This document shows positions 25,623 to 46,877 of a stretch of 64,000 bases of DNA, in pieces. The DNA comes from Nemopilema nomurai (taxonomy: Eukaryota > Cnidaria > Scyphozoa > Rhizostomeae > Rhizostomatidae). How positions within the stretch are numbered: position 1 is the stretch's first letter; each line of letters opens with the position of its first letter. Both the position numbers and the translations under genes were made by a program. The notes below the pieces were generated by a model. That model saw only the letters and a list, made by a program, of their open reading frames with translations. It did no database searches and was not told the origin of the DNA. The stretch is from assembly GCA_003864495.1 (NCBI GenBank), contig ML133389.1, positions 2,925,848 to 2,989,847 of the forward strand. Direction: 5' to 3'.

Positions 25623-27409
25623 GTGTGGAAACAACCGGCATCTAACCACGCAAATGCATTTAATTGCATTGCTTGTTAAATAAGCAAAGCTCATGTGCCC
25701 CCTGCGTAGCCCTATTTTCCAGTAATCGGAGACCCCCCCCCCCCCCCACATCAAAACGGTGTACAGAACTATGGACACAAACTCAAGCAACCTTCAAATT
25801 GATTAGTTATACAGTCGTGTTTGTTAGGTGCCGTCTACCTCCCCCCGCGCCCCCCTCGTCCCCCCTCCTCGCCCACCCGTCTTACTCTGAAATACTGGAG
25901 TTGATTACACAATGCCAGAGTGATTACGTCATAAAATGCTTCGAAAGAAGGCACTGTCTTCATCGATCAGAAGATGAAGACCCCATACTATCAAAGAAAA
26001 GAGAACCACAGACATTGGTAAAGTAATCTAATAATTGAAGGAACATTGTACGTTGTTAATAAACGAGTAATCTTATTCTGGATACGTAGTAACTTTTCGT
26101 GGTCTTTCAGAATATCATAGGTTCCGAAGATTTCTATGATACCTTTAAGCGAAAAACACATCAATTGTTTTTCAAGGCTGGGGTCGATGGATTTTCAAGG
26201 CTGCGTTGTTTTCTGTTTGTTTAATTTCTTGCTCAATTCAAAGAGTGCCAGGTTAATCGCCTTTAATGAAAAAGGACTCTGCAGCCCCCGGCTCTTAGTT
26301 TTCGTTAAAAAAGTTTTCGTAAGTGTTTTGGACAGGTTCCCGTTGCCATAGACAACAGCCCAACTGTTATATGTAATGGGGACAAATAGGGGTGGATCTA
26401 GCCTGCGCCGCAGACCCAATCCTCCAATGCTCCTATTCTCTTTCGGATCGCGAGAAAGAAGAAAGATTGGACCGCAGACCGCAAGGACAGTTCTACGCAA
26501 GCGCATTGAAACCCCCTTCGGCTAGCTGCCATGTTTGGGTAACGTGTAAGGCGCACACGTGAAGGGGTGCACCGTCTTGAGGGCTAGACATAAATGTCTG
26601 GGTGTGATTTAGGCCACCTATCTTATTCTTGAAATGTAAACAGCTCCGTCCAAGGGGAAACACGGGTGTGCGAAGCCCTGACAAGAAGCAATTAATTGAT
26701 TGCAGATGGGTTTATAAGTAGACAGGTTATCCCATTTTCATCCCGCGTTCGTCCCGCGTTCGCCCCGCGTTTGTCGCGCGTCCTTCCCGTTCTCTGTTAA
26801 ATTTGTCATTCATTTTATCTGCCTCGGCCTTGTTTTCCTTGTATTCATTGCCAGTTGATACAGTTGTAAAAGCCATTCACAAGAAAGCTGCCAAGGTTGA
26901 ATCTTATCTTCAAACCCAAAGCATGTTATGAACGGCGCGCGTGCATTAATCCATTAACCCCAATATAAGAATGAGTCATTTGCAAACATATCGTTTAGCA
27001 TTATAAAACAGCGAAGGTGGAATCGCATTCTCAGTAAAGTAAAACGACGCGGTGATAGATTGAAAGATTCAAGAATAAGTTGAGGATTTCTTTTGTTAAT
27101 GAATTTGAATTAGAGGTTCAAGGTTTAGGGTACTTTTAGAAAGAGGTTTCAAAGCACTTTTTGCATCCAAAACTGGAAAGCTATTCTTTTGTATTTTGTA
27201 CCCAGTGTCATATTCATCAGGGCTTATAATTTGTTGCTCCACAAGGTTGTCGCCTCGATGCCATCCTGCTCATTATCACGGCTAGCGTTCTACAGAGGCT
27301 TACCCCACTTGCACTATGGGGTAAAAATGTCAAGTAGTATTCTTCTTGTCCTATTTGCGATAGCATTGATACGAAAAAGTTGGAAGGTCCAGTTTCAGTA
27401 AACTTTTCT

Positions 27410-27506
27410 AAGGGATACCCATATAAAGGGATACCCATAAAAAGGGATACCCATAAAAAGGGATACCCATAAAAAGGGATACCCATAAAAAGGGATACCC
27501 ATAAAC
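27410..27506. repeat. 16-bp tandem repeat AGGGATACCCATAAAA
   Basis: Six consecutive copies of the 16-base unit AGGGATACCCATAAAA are nearly perfect, with a one-base variation in the first copy. The array lies about 460 bases upstream of the SMAD2/3 start codon. Confidence 0.9.
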
Positions 27507-27970
27507 GTTCTTCAAAGCTCTAAAACCTGTCATCTTAATCATCACCGTGCTCAAAATTGTTATCTCGTTTGCAAGGATAATAATAACGGTTTTATATATC
27601 ATAGTCATATCCATGATCCCGTTTAGCTTAATAACCCGAATGTGTGCTATTAAAACAAATTCGCAAGGAACGAAAAAGGTCACCCCCCCCCCCCCTAGTT
27701 AGCACCCCTCGTTCAGCCCTCCGCAGCGCCGTGCCATGTGATCGCAGAACAAAAGAAGGCTGCCCACGTGACCGAGGTTGGCTGTTTACCTTGCGGTGGT
27801 GCGCACATTGCAACTCACTGCGGGAGAGAAGCGGGAGAGAAGTGGAGAGAAATACATCAAGTTGGAGGCTGTAGTCGACTGCAAATTCACCTTGCTATGT
27901 CCGTCTAAGTCGACCTGCATGCTAGATAGTTGTTAGACTGCCCTCTGTCGCCGAGAGAAGCGGATCGGAC

Positions 27971-35988
<8,018 letters not shown>

Positions 35989-38650
35989 ATGTATACAACA
36001 AGTCCATTTTATCCTTTACAGATATGACTTGTAGAAGTTAGGATGGGGAACAATGAGTCTTTATGACGAACGCGTGATAACATGTTTTGTATGCCAATGG
36101 TAATTACTTTAGCTTGTTCGTTGTCATATTTCTCACGCATTAGGCAAGTTTATACCGCTGTGTAGGGTAGAGCTCCGCGGCTCAGCATTTTGGTTTTAAT
36201 GACGGTGACGTCATCTTAGAGGAGGCTCTTGTCCATCCCTTGCTTGTAACTGTCTTTCTGGCCTATGGAATCTGCATTGCGTCAGATGGCATCAAGGATG
36301 CTCAAATGTGTCCCACCCGATTCCCAAACAATTATACCCTTGCTCAATTGGCAGAACTGTGTTGTTATACTGTCTGTGTTGTTTTTAGGTTTTAGCAAAC
36401 GTGTAAATAGACGAAGCTTTCTTTAAGATGTTGCTTTTAGCGTTGAATCTTATCTTGACATCAAGCGTCTCTTCGATGCAGAATCAGTTCGTCTATCTTC
36501 TGCTTGGCTGCTTTTTATAGCTTCTGTTTTTAGCCCGTACAATTTGGGAGGTAGTATCAACTTTTGCTTTGCAAATTTATACAACTAGTTGTCTTTCAAA
36601 GCAAAAATGATTGATTTTATCTCCCAAGGAAGGGGGGCTGATGAGGATATTGTCCCTGTGGAGTGACAGTTAGGGAACACTTTTGGGCTAAAAGGAACCA
36701 AAGGTCAATAAGAAAGTGACTCAATTATCATCACCAATCAGCCTTTCGCCCTTAGAAATCGTGTTCCTTTACCCCCTCCGCCGCCCTATATTTTAGCACG
36801 TGGGACACTTCTTTTACAGCACCCTTACCCATTGAACGTGACCTGAAATAGTGACCCTTTGAACGCGACCCCAAACTGTGATCCTTTGTAAGTGAAATGA
36901 AAATTGTCACTCTTTGATTGTGAACCCAAGCTCTGACCCTTTGAACGTGACCCAAGCTCTGACCCTTTCAATGTGACCCGACATTGTGACCCTACGAACG
37001 TGACCCCAAGCTCTGACCCTTTCAATGTGACCCAAGCTCTGACACTTTCAATGTGACCCGACATTGTGACCCTACGAACGTGACCCCAAGCTCTGACCCT
37101 TTCAATGTGACCCAAGCTCTGACCCTTTCAATGTGACCCGACATTGTGGCCCTTTGAACGTGACCCCAAGCTCTGACCCTTTTAATGTGACCCAAGCTCT
37201 GACCCTTTCAATGTGACCCGACATTGTGGCCCTATGAACGTGACCCTAAGCTCTGACCCTTTCAATGTGACCCAAGCTCTGACCCTTTCAATGTGACCCG
37301 AAATTGTGACCCTATGAACATTACTCCAAGCTCTGACCCTTTGAACTTTAACCCACATTGTCACCCTTTCAGCGTGACCTGAAATTTTGACACTTGGGGC
37401 GTGGCCGACAAGTGTGCCCTTTGAACGTGACCCCCAACTCTAACCCTTTCAACGTGACCTGAGACTGTGGCCGTTTGAACCTGAACCGAAGCTGCAAACC
37501 TCCGAACGTGACCCCAAGCTGTAATCCTTTGAACGTGATCCGAAACTTTGACCCCTGAAACGTGACCTGAAGTGACGATCTATGAATGTGACCCCAAGCT
37601 GTAATCCTTTGAACGTGATCCGAAACTTTGACCCCTGAAACGTGACCTGAAGTGACGATCTATGAATGTGACCCCAAGCTGTAATCCTTTGAAGTTACGA
37701 ACCCTTGGACGTAAACTGATGTTATAACCCTTGAAACGTCACTTGAAACTTTGACCCTTAAAACGTGACCTGTAGCTACGACCCTTTGAATGTGACCTGG
37801 AGTTGCGACCCCTAAAATGTGACCTAAAGCTACGGCCCCTTTTGAACCTTGTCCTGAAATTACGACCCCTTTGAATGTGGCCTGAAGTTACGACCCCTTT
37901 GAATGTGACCTGAAGTTACGACCCCTTTGAACCTTGTCCTGAAGTTACGACCCTTACAATGTGATTCAAAGTTATGACCCTTTGAACATGACCCGAAACT
38001 TCGAGCCTTTAAACGTGACCTGAAGTGACGATTCTTTCAGCACAGCTCTATAAACTACAGTCTAATCATGAATTTGCTTTTATATTAAAAAATGGAGTCC
38101 ATTCTCCCGATAAAAAAATAGTGACATTGCAGTCCACCTGTAGAACAACTTTATGGTTTTTCAGAGGTATAAAGCGTGGTTTGAGTGAAATTTATTGCTG
38201 CATTTTCAGACATTAGTCTATCACCTCCATCATCCATTATTCCCGGTTCTTTTTCTTGAATATACGTTATCCTTTTTATGACTTATTTGGGGTGAAAAGT
38301 AAAAATTCCTTTGGTCAACAAAGCTTTGGTTTTGCAAGGTCCAGCAAAGTGTTTTTCTCAGGTGCCTCTGACAGGAATTGGAAGAGTGGCGTTCGCGATC
38401 ACAAGGAATGGAAAAATCGAGGGTGTAATTAAACATGTATATTGGATATTCATAAGGGTATTTTGCTTAGCAATCGAGAAGCTTTAAATGAAAGTTTAAT
38501 TGCAAGAAACATTGCTTGTTGGTTATTAAAGTGGATTATTTTAGTTGTCTGCGTGTAGCCTCCATCTGAGTGTGTCTCGTTACTATCCCACTTTCATGGC
38601 CTGGGCTCGAAGTTTGCCACACCTGGAAGCAGAAAGGAAATAATTTCGTC
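35989..38650. other. SMAD2/3 3' flank and intergenic region before RAB8
   Basis: No gene is supportable. The left 800 bases should include the SMAD2/3 3' UTR, in which I found no clear AATAAA. The centre is the large TGACC satellite. The right 600 bases should hold the RAB8 promoter and 5' UTR. Confidence 0.5.
36803..38035. repeat. ~1.2-kb degenerate satellite built on GTGACCCnnnnTTTGAAnG units
   Basis: Dozens of copies of a unit resembling TGACCCTTTGAACGTGACC recur at about 25-27 base spacing with changing connecting words. In 36950-37330 a pair of units alternates (AAGCTCTGACCCTTTCAATG and CGACATTGTGACCC types). At 37508, 37588 and 37668 the same start recurs with an exact 80-base step, a recent local duplication. 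The reverse frames give periodic peptides that are not genes. Confidence 0.9.
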
Positions 38651-41600
38651 ATGGCGAAGACCTACGACCACCTCTTTAAATTGCTTTTAATTGGTGACTC
38701 TGGCGTTGGAAAGACCTGTGTTCTCTTTAGATTCTCAGAGGATGCTTTCAACTCCACGTTCATCTCGACAATCGGTTGGTATACTTTGAATTTTGGGCCT
38801 AGGCAGCTGATGCGCAGTCGGGAAATAATATTTTTAGCCAGTTGGCCAAAGTTGATCCAAATCTTTCTTTGATGAAGGAAGAAAATGTTTTGCTAGGAGT
38901 ATTTGTGCCACTTATCATGTGATTGCGTTGCCAATTTTCGCAAGGTATGCATCAGTTGCCCTCCAGTTTAGCATGTGGCTCGCGAGTTCTGTGAACGAAA
39001 AGGAAGTTAACAAGTTGTTTTTTTCATCGTTCGCAATCAAATGATAATTTCTTGCAATAAGAAGCATTTTGGGATAGAATTTTGCTGGTACCACTATTTT
39101 TCCAGGTGCACAAAACTTCAGACATGTCAATCAAAAATGTATTGGCCATTTTTTAACTCAGTTTGTATTCGATCACAAAAGTTGCCAACTAACGGGATAA
39201 TATTACCGAATCAGAGATCACTCAGCACGTAATGGTTGCTCTGTTCGAGTTTGTAGGCCCGATCTTCTCCAGTTAGAGAATTTTAAGCCTCCTTAAGATT
39301 TGCAATCAGTTAAGATATTTGGACTGTCATATTATTTTTGGGAAGTCAACCAACGATTTTGTCAGTCATAGTTCTCCACCATCACTTTAATTTGCACATT
39401 TTATTTTCATCAGGACTTCCTTTCCCCGTTTAGGGAAAAGCCACAGAAACATTAGCAGAAGCACACAAAATTTGTATCATTGTGGAGAAATGAACCTTCA
39501 TTCTCGGATTTGAGCAATTTTTTATCATTAATATGGCAAAAATGGATTATAGAAATGGAATCTCCATGTGAAAATTAGTCTGTACCCAAAAATTTCTGAG
39601 GGTTTGGACCGTCAGGCTGTGAATTAACCCATTCTAGAAGTTTAGCTTTTCCTATACACTCCTATGATATTGTGGGATTTAGCTGGTGCAGTGAAAAAAT
39701 TTCACTGCAGCTGCAATTTGCGGTCAAATTGCATGAAATATCTAAATATTCAAAACAAAGTAACTCGCGTCCAAACAACATGAAGTTTTCAGTATAAACT
39801 AAGTTAAAGATCAGGATTTCAATTCTGATGTTAATTTTTGAGAAAGAGCTGTGGATGCCAAGATACAAAATTGATAACGCCAACCTGAATCAGAGAATAG
39901 CAGATCTCACCAGCAAAAAGAGTTATATTTATGAAAATGTTACATTATCAATATACCATGTCACAAAAGTGTAATTAATAGTTGCATAATTGATGATGTT
40001 TGGGACAGAAAGCGTTAATGTTGATGCCCCAAATCTTGAATAGTTGTTGCTGTTGTCATATGAAAAATCCCCAATACTGTCTTGAAACAATGAATTTGTG
40101 CCCGTATTACCCTTGTATAGTCGCCCCACCCCCTGTTTACATATCCAGATTTGTCTTCTGTGTTGAAACAAGTCTTGGCAAGTCTTATCAGCAAATTATC
40201 AACAGCAGCAGGGCCTAGCAGTGTAGGTCCAAGGAAAGATAACCAACCGTTCAGTCGGAATAATCTTTGCTCCATTGCACTTCTACTAAACAAAGGAGCA
40301 ATGTTCTTGTGATGTGAAAATGAGATGCATTCTGTCATTTTCGTGGTTATCTGGACTAACCAGTAGCCTTTTTAGGCTTACTTAAGTTTCTGGGTGTAAT
40401 TTGTGATGTTTTACGAAGAACTAGCACTCTTTTAGTGAAGAAACAAAACTTACCAGATATAAAAATATTTAGCAGCAAGCGATGCTGCCTGAAAATTGTC
40501 ATTGTACCGTTCTCAGATCAACTGCGTTTTGTTACAATTTACCTCAGGAAAATTGTGAAATTTTGCTTTATGTGTAAGAGCAACTTCATTCCTAATTCCA
40601 AATAGGGATTTTCCCTTTTCTTTAAATCTTTTCTTCTGAAGTACATATATATCACCCATGCTCATTTTTTTTTCTTTAGGTATTGATTTCAAGATAAGGA
40701 CAATAGAACTAGATGGAAAGAAAATCAAGCTGCAGATTTGGTAAGCAGGTTTTTAAAAACGAACAGTGTTTTGATATTCTGTGGTGAAGTGCCACTATAG
40801 AGGTTTTACTTATTTTCAGTACAGGCAAAATCAAGCTATTTTTTATGTATATATATATATCAGTTTGATGCTGTTATAGGAACGAGAGTGGATAATGTTG
40901 TTTATTCCTATAATTATTGTGCTGTCGTTTTTATGGTCTTGTTTAACATGCAGAAAACACGAAGCCAGTAAGAGACAATGTTGCGTGACCTTTGTGTCTT
41001 GATGAATTTACTGACTGATTACAAAACTGGGTGTATGCATATAAAACAAGAGGACATGTTGTTAATTACGTTACTGTGGATACAAAGACAATAGAATGTG
41101 ATAAGTCACTGACACAATAGATGATATAATAATGTTAAGACAATGGTTGCTACACTGTAACCGTTCTGGTAATTATGAATTTACAAGAGGAAGTATCACA
41201 CGGAAAAAGCAGGAATTTGAAGCTTATGAATAGTTCATGGTGATATTCCAAGGTCACATTCCTCATCATTCCCAGGTCGTCTATGGTCTAGAGTTTGGCT
41301 AAAGTAAAGGGCTGATATCCATATGGAATTTGGAATTCAATTAATTGAAGTTGTACCCATCTTATATAAATTGTAATTTTCAACAGGGACACAGCAGGGC
41401 AAGAACGGTTTAGAACAATCACAACTGCATACTACAGAGGTGCAATGGTAAGTTAACTATTGTGATTAAGTGATTGTTTTATGATTGATGATTGATCATT
41501 AATCGTTTATCACCGACAGCTATGAAGATTTTTGTCAGGTCAACAATTATGATTTGATGATTTTAGGTCCTTTCATTATCAGTGTGACCACTGTAATATG

Positions 41601-43833
41601 ATTGCTCAAGGATTCTTAAAAGTGGTTTAAGTATTTCCTTAAGATATCTGTCATATATATATGATGCAGCACAATTTGTATTTTTTGTTTGTATTTGTTT
41701 CTACCTCCCATCTGAAGGTAGTTTTTAGGACACTGAGAAGTTTCATGTTTATCAAGCAGTGTCCTGGTCCTTCCTCTCGATGTGACCACACCTCGTGATT
41801 CCTTATGCCTGGAATTACAGAGAGCTGGCCACTTTCCTCACTCAGTGCGAGGTCATGCCAGGGACTCAAACAACAGACTCTTGGGTCTGTAGTGAACACT
41901 TCTAGCCACTGAGCGAAAAAAAAGCCTAAAGATTTTTTATATTTAATCTTGATTTTCAGGGCATCATGTTAGTGTATGACATTACCAATGAAAAATCCTT
42001 CGACAATATCAGGAATTGGATTCGAAACATTGATGAGGTTTGTCAGTTTTTCTTTGCAACCTGCAAGTCTTGATACTTTTTTGCTGCCTATTTGAAAGTT
42101 CTCCATGCAAACCAAAGCTGGAATCTTTAGTCTGATTTTGGTCTCAGGTTGTCTTAATCAAGAGCATTTAATTATTTGAAATGGGATGTTAATTCGGTTA
42201 TGCATGGCTGCCTTTCATCTTCAATTTTAGATGTTGACTTTCCTTGTTAGCTAATTAGTTAGTAAGCAAATAATGACTGCATGTTGTGGGACATAAATTC
42301 ATGCTGGCATATTGTGCAATCCCAAGCTTCTCGCACAACCTCTGTTTTATGCGTACTGCTCTAGAATTTATCTGGTGTTATGCTGGATGTTACTTTATTA
42401 TTAGTGCAAAATAATAGCCTAATGCCATCAATAATTCAAGGTCATATAATGCCCATATATTTTGTTTTTGTTGTCTCTATAGCATGCAGCTGCAGATGTG
42501 GAAAAGATGATTTTAGGAAACAAATGTGACATGGATGATAAACGACAAGTTTCAAAAGAAAGCGGACAACAGGTATTGCTACTAAAATGTCAATCACTTA
42601 TTTTCAAAGTTGAATTGACCAATGTGGCTCTCTCATCCCACAAGGGACTGCAATTTTTTAAATGATGCTGCAAACTCCAATAAGTTTTCTGATATAAGTC
42701 TTACAGCCTGTGGCCTAAGCTTTAAGATATGAAATTTGCCTGATTTAATTTGTGAGATACTAATTTACAGAGAGTCACTAATACTAAGAGAGTCAATAAA
42801 ATAAAGAGAGGAGTTTTTCATGGTTCATATTTCATGTTTTTCATGTTTGGTGTGTTGGAGAACCTTTGAAATGAACTGTGGCTAGCTGGGTGTTTTTCTG
42901 ATTGAGGATCACCGCCATGGTAGAATGGGAAAAATCTTTAGAAAAACTTTAGAATATCGCAGCTCCCATTACCAATATTGGGCTAAAAATCCTTCTTATC
43001 ATAGGAAAAAAGTTTTGTTTAAATTTGTTGGTTGGTTATATGTTTTAAACGTTTGCTAGTTATTATTAACAATTTTGTATAATTGTTAACAAAATTTGAT
43101 TTACAGAAAGTGATCCCAGTTTTGAATTATGTTCCTCCTAGAATTAATGTTAGTGATAAACTTTTGCAAATTTGGATTTCAACAAATTTTTTTTCTACAA
43201 CTTGACTGAAAGCTAAATTTGCTTTCTGTATATTTTAGCTTGCTAATGAGTACAATCTACGGTTCATGGAAACTAGTGCAAAGACAGCCCAAAATGTTGA
43301 GGAATCGTTCATAACTTTAGCAAGAAATATCAAACAGAAAATGGACAAAAAATTGGTAGGTGTTTTAGAAATACATTTAATTTGAAATTATTGAGATTCC
43401 TCTACATTTGACAGTTTTAAGTTGCTGGTATATATGAAAGAGCTCAAAGTTGCTGTAGTTTGCTATGCTCAGTCAGAACAAGTGCTTTGCAGTACAAATT
43501 ATTCTAAGTTTACTATTTGTATTAGAAATTGAGTTTTTATACAATTATTTAGTTTACCACTAAAGATATTTTTGGCTTTTTTGAACAGCCAATGAAATTT
43601 TAGATTTTGCAAATCTCCGTAATGGCAGTAAAAGTTTGAGGACATTTATTTTTGTCTCATTGGTTTGGTAAATTTATCTCTTTTTGGCCGAGTTATTTTT
43701 CATGACAAATCAAGACATTTATCCGCCATTTTAGGATTCCAGCTCCGCGGGCGCCGGTGGAGGAGGAATTAAGGTTTCCAGCGAAGAGCGACAAAAGAAA
43801 GGGGGTCTCTTTAAATTTTGCTCAATCTTATAG
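38651..43833 (+). CDS. RAB8: RAB8-type small GTPase, 7 coding exons
   Basis: RAB8 directs vesicles from the trans-Golgi and recycling endosomes to the plasma membrane and primary cilium. Exons: 38651-38774, 40680-40740, 41387-41447, 41960-42037, 42483-42572, 43239-43355 and 43735-43833. They join to 209 residues; human RAB8A has 207. The start [18 protein letters not shown] is almost identical to vertebrate RAB8. The P-loop is GDSGVGKT (15-22), with switch I around STIGIDFKI, WDTAGQE at about 62-68, NKCD at about 121-124 and the ETSAK base motif. The switch II segment [10 protein letters not shown] keeps the threonine phosphorylated by LRRK2 in mammals. The tail is variable, Gly/Ser-rich then basic (KKGGLFKF), and ends in CSIL. 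This CAAX box with a final Leu predicts geranylgeranylation. RAB10 and RAB13 are close relatives, but start and switch sequences fit RAB8 best. Confidence 0.96.
41670..41922 (-). mobile_element. Probable tRNA-derived SINE in RAB8 intron 3
   Basis: On the minus strand from about 41922 the sequence reads TCGCTCAGTGG, which fits a pol III A box, followed 34 bases later by GTTTGAGTCCC, which fits a B box (tRNA form GTTCGANTCC). The order and spacing match a tRNA head. The body runs on for about 190 bases and ends in an A-rich AAATACAAACAAAAAATAC tail near 41675. The opposite end of the element and its target duplication are not clear, so the edges are approximate and the call is inferred. Confidence 0.5.
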
Positions 43834-44343
43834 AGAATGTTTTTATTTCGTAAAGTATGCCCGTGTCTCCTTGAGACTTAAGGCCTCGAAGGAACAACTC
43901 CTAAATTTTCACCAATCCTCGATTTGATTAAGTCGCTAAGGAGCCAATCATTGCTATGATCATTATTGTTATTACTATCGGTAGCTGATTTTATTGATGA
44001 GCCCAGTGCGCCACCTAAGCGGTCTTTTTTACTTGCTCTTGGCGCGCTCTCTTCGTGATTCTCCGCTGACCCAAGGGTTAGAGTCGTCCAATTCTGCCAA
44101 CGGCTGATTTAATATATATTGTTCTAACACCTTTCTTATGTTAAGTGAATTTATCGCGTCGAATGAGTAAACTAGCCCCCTTTTCCAAGCATTTCTTAAA
44201 GCAGAAACCCCTTCCTTTTGACGTCTGATTTTGGGGTGCCCCATCAAATATTCCTATTGTCGTTGCATACAAAGATGTCAATAATTCAGAATCGAAAGCC
44301 CCCTCCGTTGCAATTCTATCTGAAGACCCCAACATTTCTTTTC

Positions 44344-44397
44344 CCCCCCATCTTGTTAGCCCCCACCTTGTTAGCCCCTACCTTGTTAGCCCCCATG
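44344..44397. repeat. 16-bp tandem repeat with CTTGTTAGCCCC core
   Basis: About three consecutive copies of a 16-base unit, roughly CACCTTGTTAGCCCCC, lie in the RAB8 3' flank. Confidence 0.75.
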
Positions 44398-46582
44398 GAA
44401 TCAATCATTCGCCCTGCTTCTGTCGCCGAAGCTCCCCTTTTTCGAATCGCACATGGGCGCTTGTGCGTTAACTTTGTCGCTTTGAACTGTTGTCACTTAG
44501 ATTTGAGAGTTAGTTCCTATAATTCAAACTTCTTTCGTGTCGATTCAAGTTTATTGACAACGGTTCCATTTATTGGTATGTTGTAATTTAATTTCCTTTT
44601 CAAGGATAACCCCCTTATTGGTCTTTCTAGTCTAAACCTGATCCCATTTTCTAGGCCGTTAAACTCATCTTCAATGCCAATCGAATCCGTTCTTCCTTTT
44701 ATAGAAGAAATTTCGACGTAGAATTTAACTGTTTATAGCATGTCATATATATATAACATCATATTTTCAATATTGAAAATTTCTACAAAAACGGATTCTT
44801 CCTCATTTTCTTTTTAAAACGCCACGTTCCAGAGTTCAGCCAGATGTTGAATGAATTGTAGAAAGCAGTGGACAATTTCAGGCAAAATGACAGCTATAGT
44901 CCTAAGGGATGTTACCTAGAGCAGAGCACGCGAAACTGCTGGTTTTAGAAGACCAATTTGATCAGGGGAATGCTCTGACGTCACTTTCCGAGCCGAAATC
45001 ACCTTTTGTCGAAAATGAGTCATTTTGGGGCAAACGGCAAGGCTATAACCTTTTCTTTTTACGATAAGTGAGTGCCCCCGAAAGACACTCATTTCTCTAA
45101 CCGGCAGATCAAAGATGAGGCTCTTGAAGAATTCTTTCCGCAAACTTCTTTGGAAATAGCCAAGTAGAAGATGCATTTTTCATCTTCTAAAACAGTTATT
45201 CTTTATTTTTGTGGTTGCATTTGCAAAGAATAAGAACTAGACTAAAATTCCCTTACTGTTGTTAGTTTCTTAAAAAGCTCCCAAATATCTTTTTGATATT
45301 GAATAACATTTGATAATCAAGTATCGTATTTTTCTAATTTGTATGCTGGAAACGTTGAAAATTTAAACCAAGTTATATCTGATCATCTTCTTTGAGTTTT
45401 CAACTAGATTCAGTTTGACTTCCAAAGAAGCATATCCTAACACGAAAGTCGGATGTTTTCTTTGTAAATTAATAAAAGGTTTGCTCTAATTGTTTTAAAC
45501 ACACATTAATGTCATGATAACAAGAGAAAGAGAAACAATCTTAACTTTACCTGTGTTTCTTAAGTTTTAAAAAATCTTTCCCGTAACTGGTTTGCAAACT
45601 CCCTCTGGATTTTTAGGGTGTATTTTACATCGAATGTAATATTCGGTCTATAATGTACAGCTAAAATAAAATTATGAGTAGCGAAATTGGCTGAAATCAG
45701 ACATCTTGCTTGACGCGTATTTGACCAGATAGACACCTGATGAATCATCATTAAATATTTTATGACAACAGATCTTTTATGACAACGTGAAAGGATTTCA
45801 ATGTATACTGGAGAGTACCGTAGATCAACTAAATTAAGTCAGATGCATCAAATTAAACACAGCTCAAAATACCCTAGTCTGGTCGGGACGAAGTGAGTTA
45901 CTCTCAAATTCCTAATTGTATGGGGGAGCCAAAAAGGAGAGGATTGGGATTTTTGTAAAAGGTGTTATTTGCATGAAATATACAATAAGGGGGAGGGTGT
46001 GTTAATAAATGTAAATGGGTATGCAAAATTTATCCCCATGCAAAATAATTTTTTTTAATCCCCAATTTTACCTTCATAAAATCACATCAACAGGTAGGCT
46101 TTGTGAAACTGTAATTCAGAAAAACAGTAATTCAATACTTTTTTAGACAGTGTATAGCTTCTAGGAAAAAGTTTGCACTCAAATCAAGTTTTTCTGCTTT
46201 CTTCACAAATGATAGTTCTTAGAGCAAACAATAGCTAATTCGATGGAATTGTGCGGCAGATATTATTGAAATCAGACTAGGCGAAATGCAAATTTCAGAG
46301 AATGGTCGAATTCCAGGATTATAATCAGCTGTTTCACATTTGTCGTCTTCGACAAACTGTTCCTATCAAGAAAGCTTGTGTTTTGAAATATTCGGAATCT
46401 TCCAAGAGACTATCGCTTGGGCAACGCCCTTACGTCTCTCCCTGGCAACATTTGTGGACTTCCATCGCAAAGTTGGACGATTTCAGAGCAGCTATTGTTT
46501 GGAGAGGGAAAGCCGAATGAAAAAACACTCTCAGGGAAAGCCCATCACTTCTCGAGGGCATTTCCCCGTAGATGACAACCAG

Positions 46583-46720
46583 CCAATCAGAATAGAGAAG
46601 GAAGTAAATACGGGGACAATCCCTTTGTCTCGGACCAATCAGATCACGCCAATGCTCTGCTTCCTTTGCGACGTCATAATAGAATACATGTTAACCAATC
46701 AGAACTATTTTATCACGTGA
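46583..46720 (+). promoter_or_regulatory. Candidate Atos promoter: three CCAATCAG boxes, CRE and E-box
   Basis: CCAATCAG occurs exactly at 46583, 46634 and 46695. A full CRE, GACGTCAT, lies at 46670 and CACGTGA at 46714. The cluster ends about 160 bases before the proposed Atos start codon at 46878. NF-Y and CREB/ATF-type sites in this arrangement are typical of TATA-less promoters. I infer the link to Atos from position only. Confidence 0.45.
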
Positions 46721-46877
46721 TTTGCTTAGCTGCTGCAGATCAAAACAAATTTCAAGAGGATGTTTTGAGGTGATGTGAAAGCAATCAGGGGAAAGTTGAA
46801 GCCTAGTCATAAGTCTGCTATCTAAATGGCGAGGAAATGAGTCATTCGCAGGGCGGAGGACAAACTGGAATTGCGGA

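Larger units (their letters stand above)
25243..27970. other. Intergenic region between DYM and SMAD2/3
   Basis: I see no gene here. It holds the DYM 3' UTR, two poly-C tracts (about 25732-25747 and 27684-27697), the 24-bp and 16-bp repeats, and a short CGTTCGTCCCGCG-type repeat near 26745. The last 250 bases are richer in GC, with a perfect CACGTG E-box at 27765-27770. They probably contain the SMAD2/3 promoter and 5' UTR. Confidence 0.5.
43834..46877. other. RAB8 3' flank and intergenic region before Atos
   Basis: I recognise no gene here. The left part is the RAB8 3' UTR; an AATAAA at 45471 is a distant candidate signal. A short repeat lies at 44344. The right end carries the candidate Atos promoter. 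The remaining sequence is AT-rich and unremarkable. Confidence 0.5.

Noticed and set aside
25664..26026. Open frame of 120 codons with a proline-rich stretch downstream of DYM
   Set aside because: It starts across a poly-C tract, shows no recognisable domain and lies after a complete DYM stop codon.
36752..37364. Minus-strand open frames with Gly-Ser-Glu-Leu-Gly periodicity
   Set aside because: The periodicity follows the satellite unit; frames break where the unit length changes.
46302..46720. Overlapping open frames of 72 and 126 codons before Atos
   Set aside because: No family resemblance and no splice context; the region holds CCAAT and CRE motifs and fits a promoter better.
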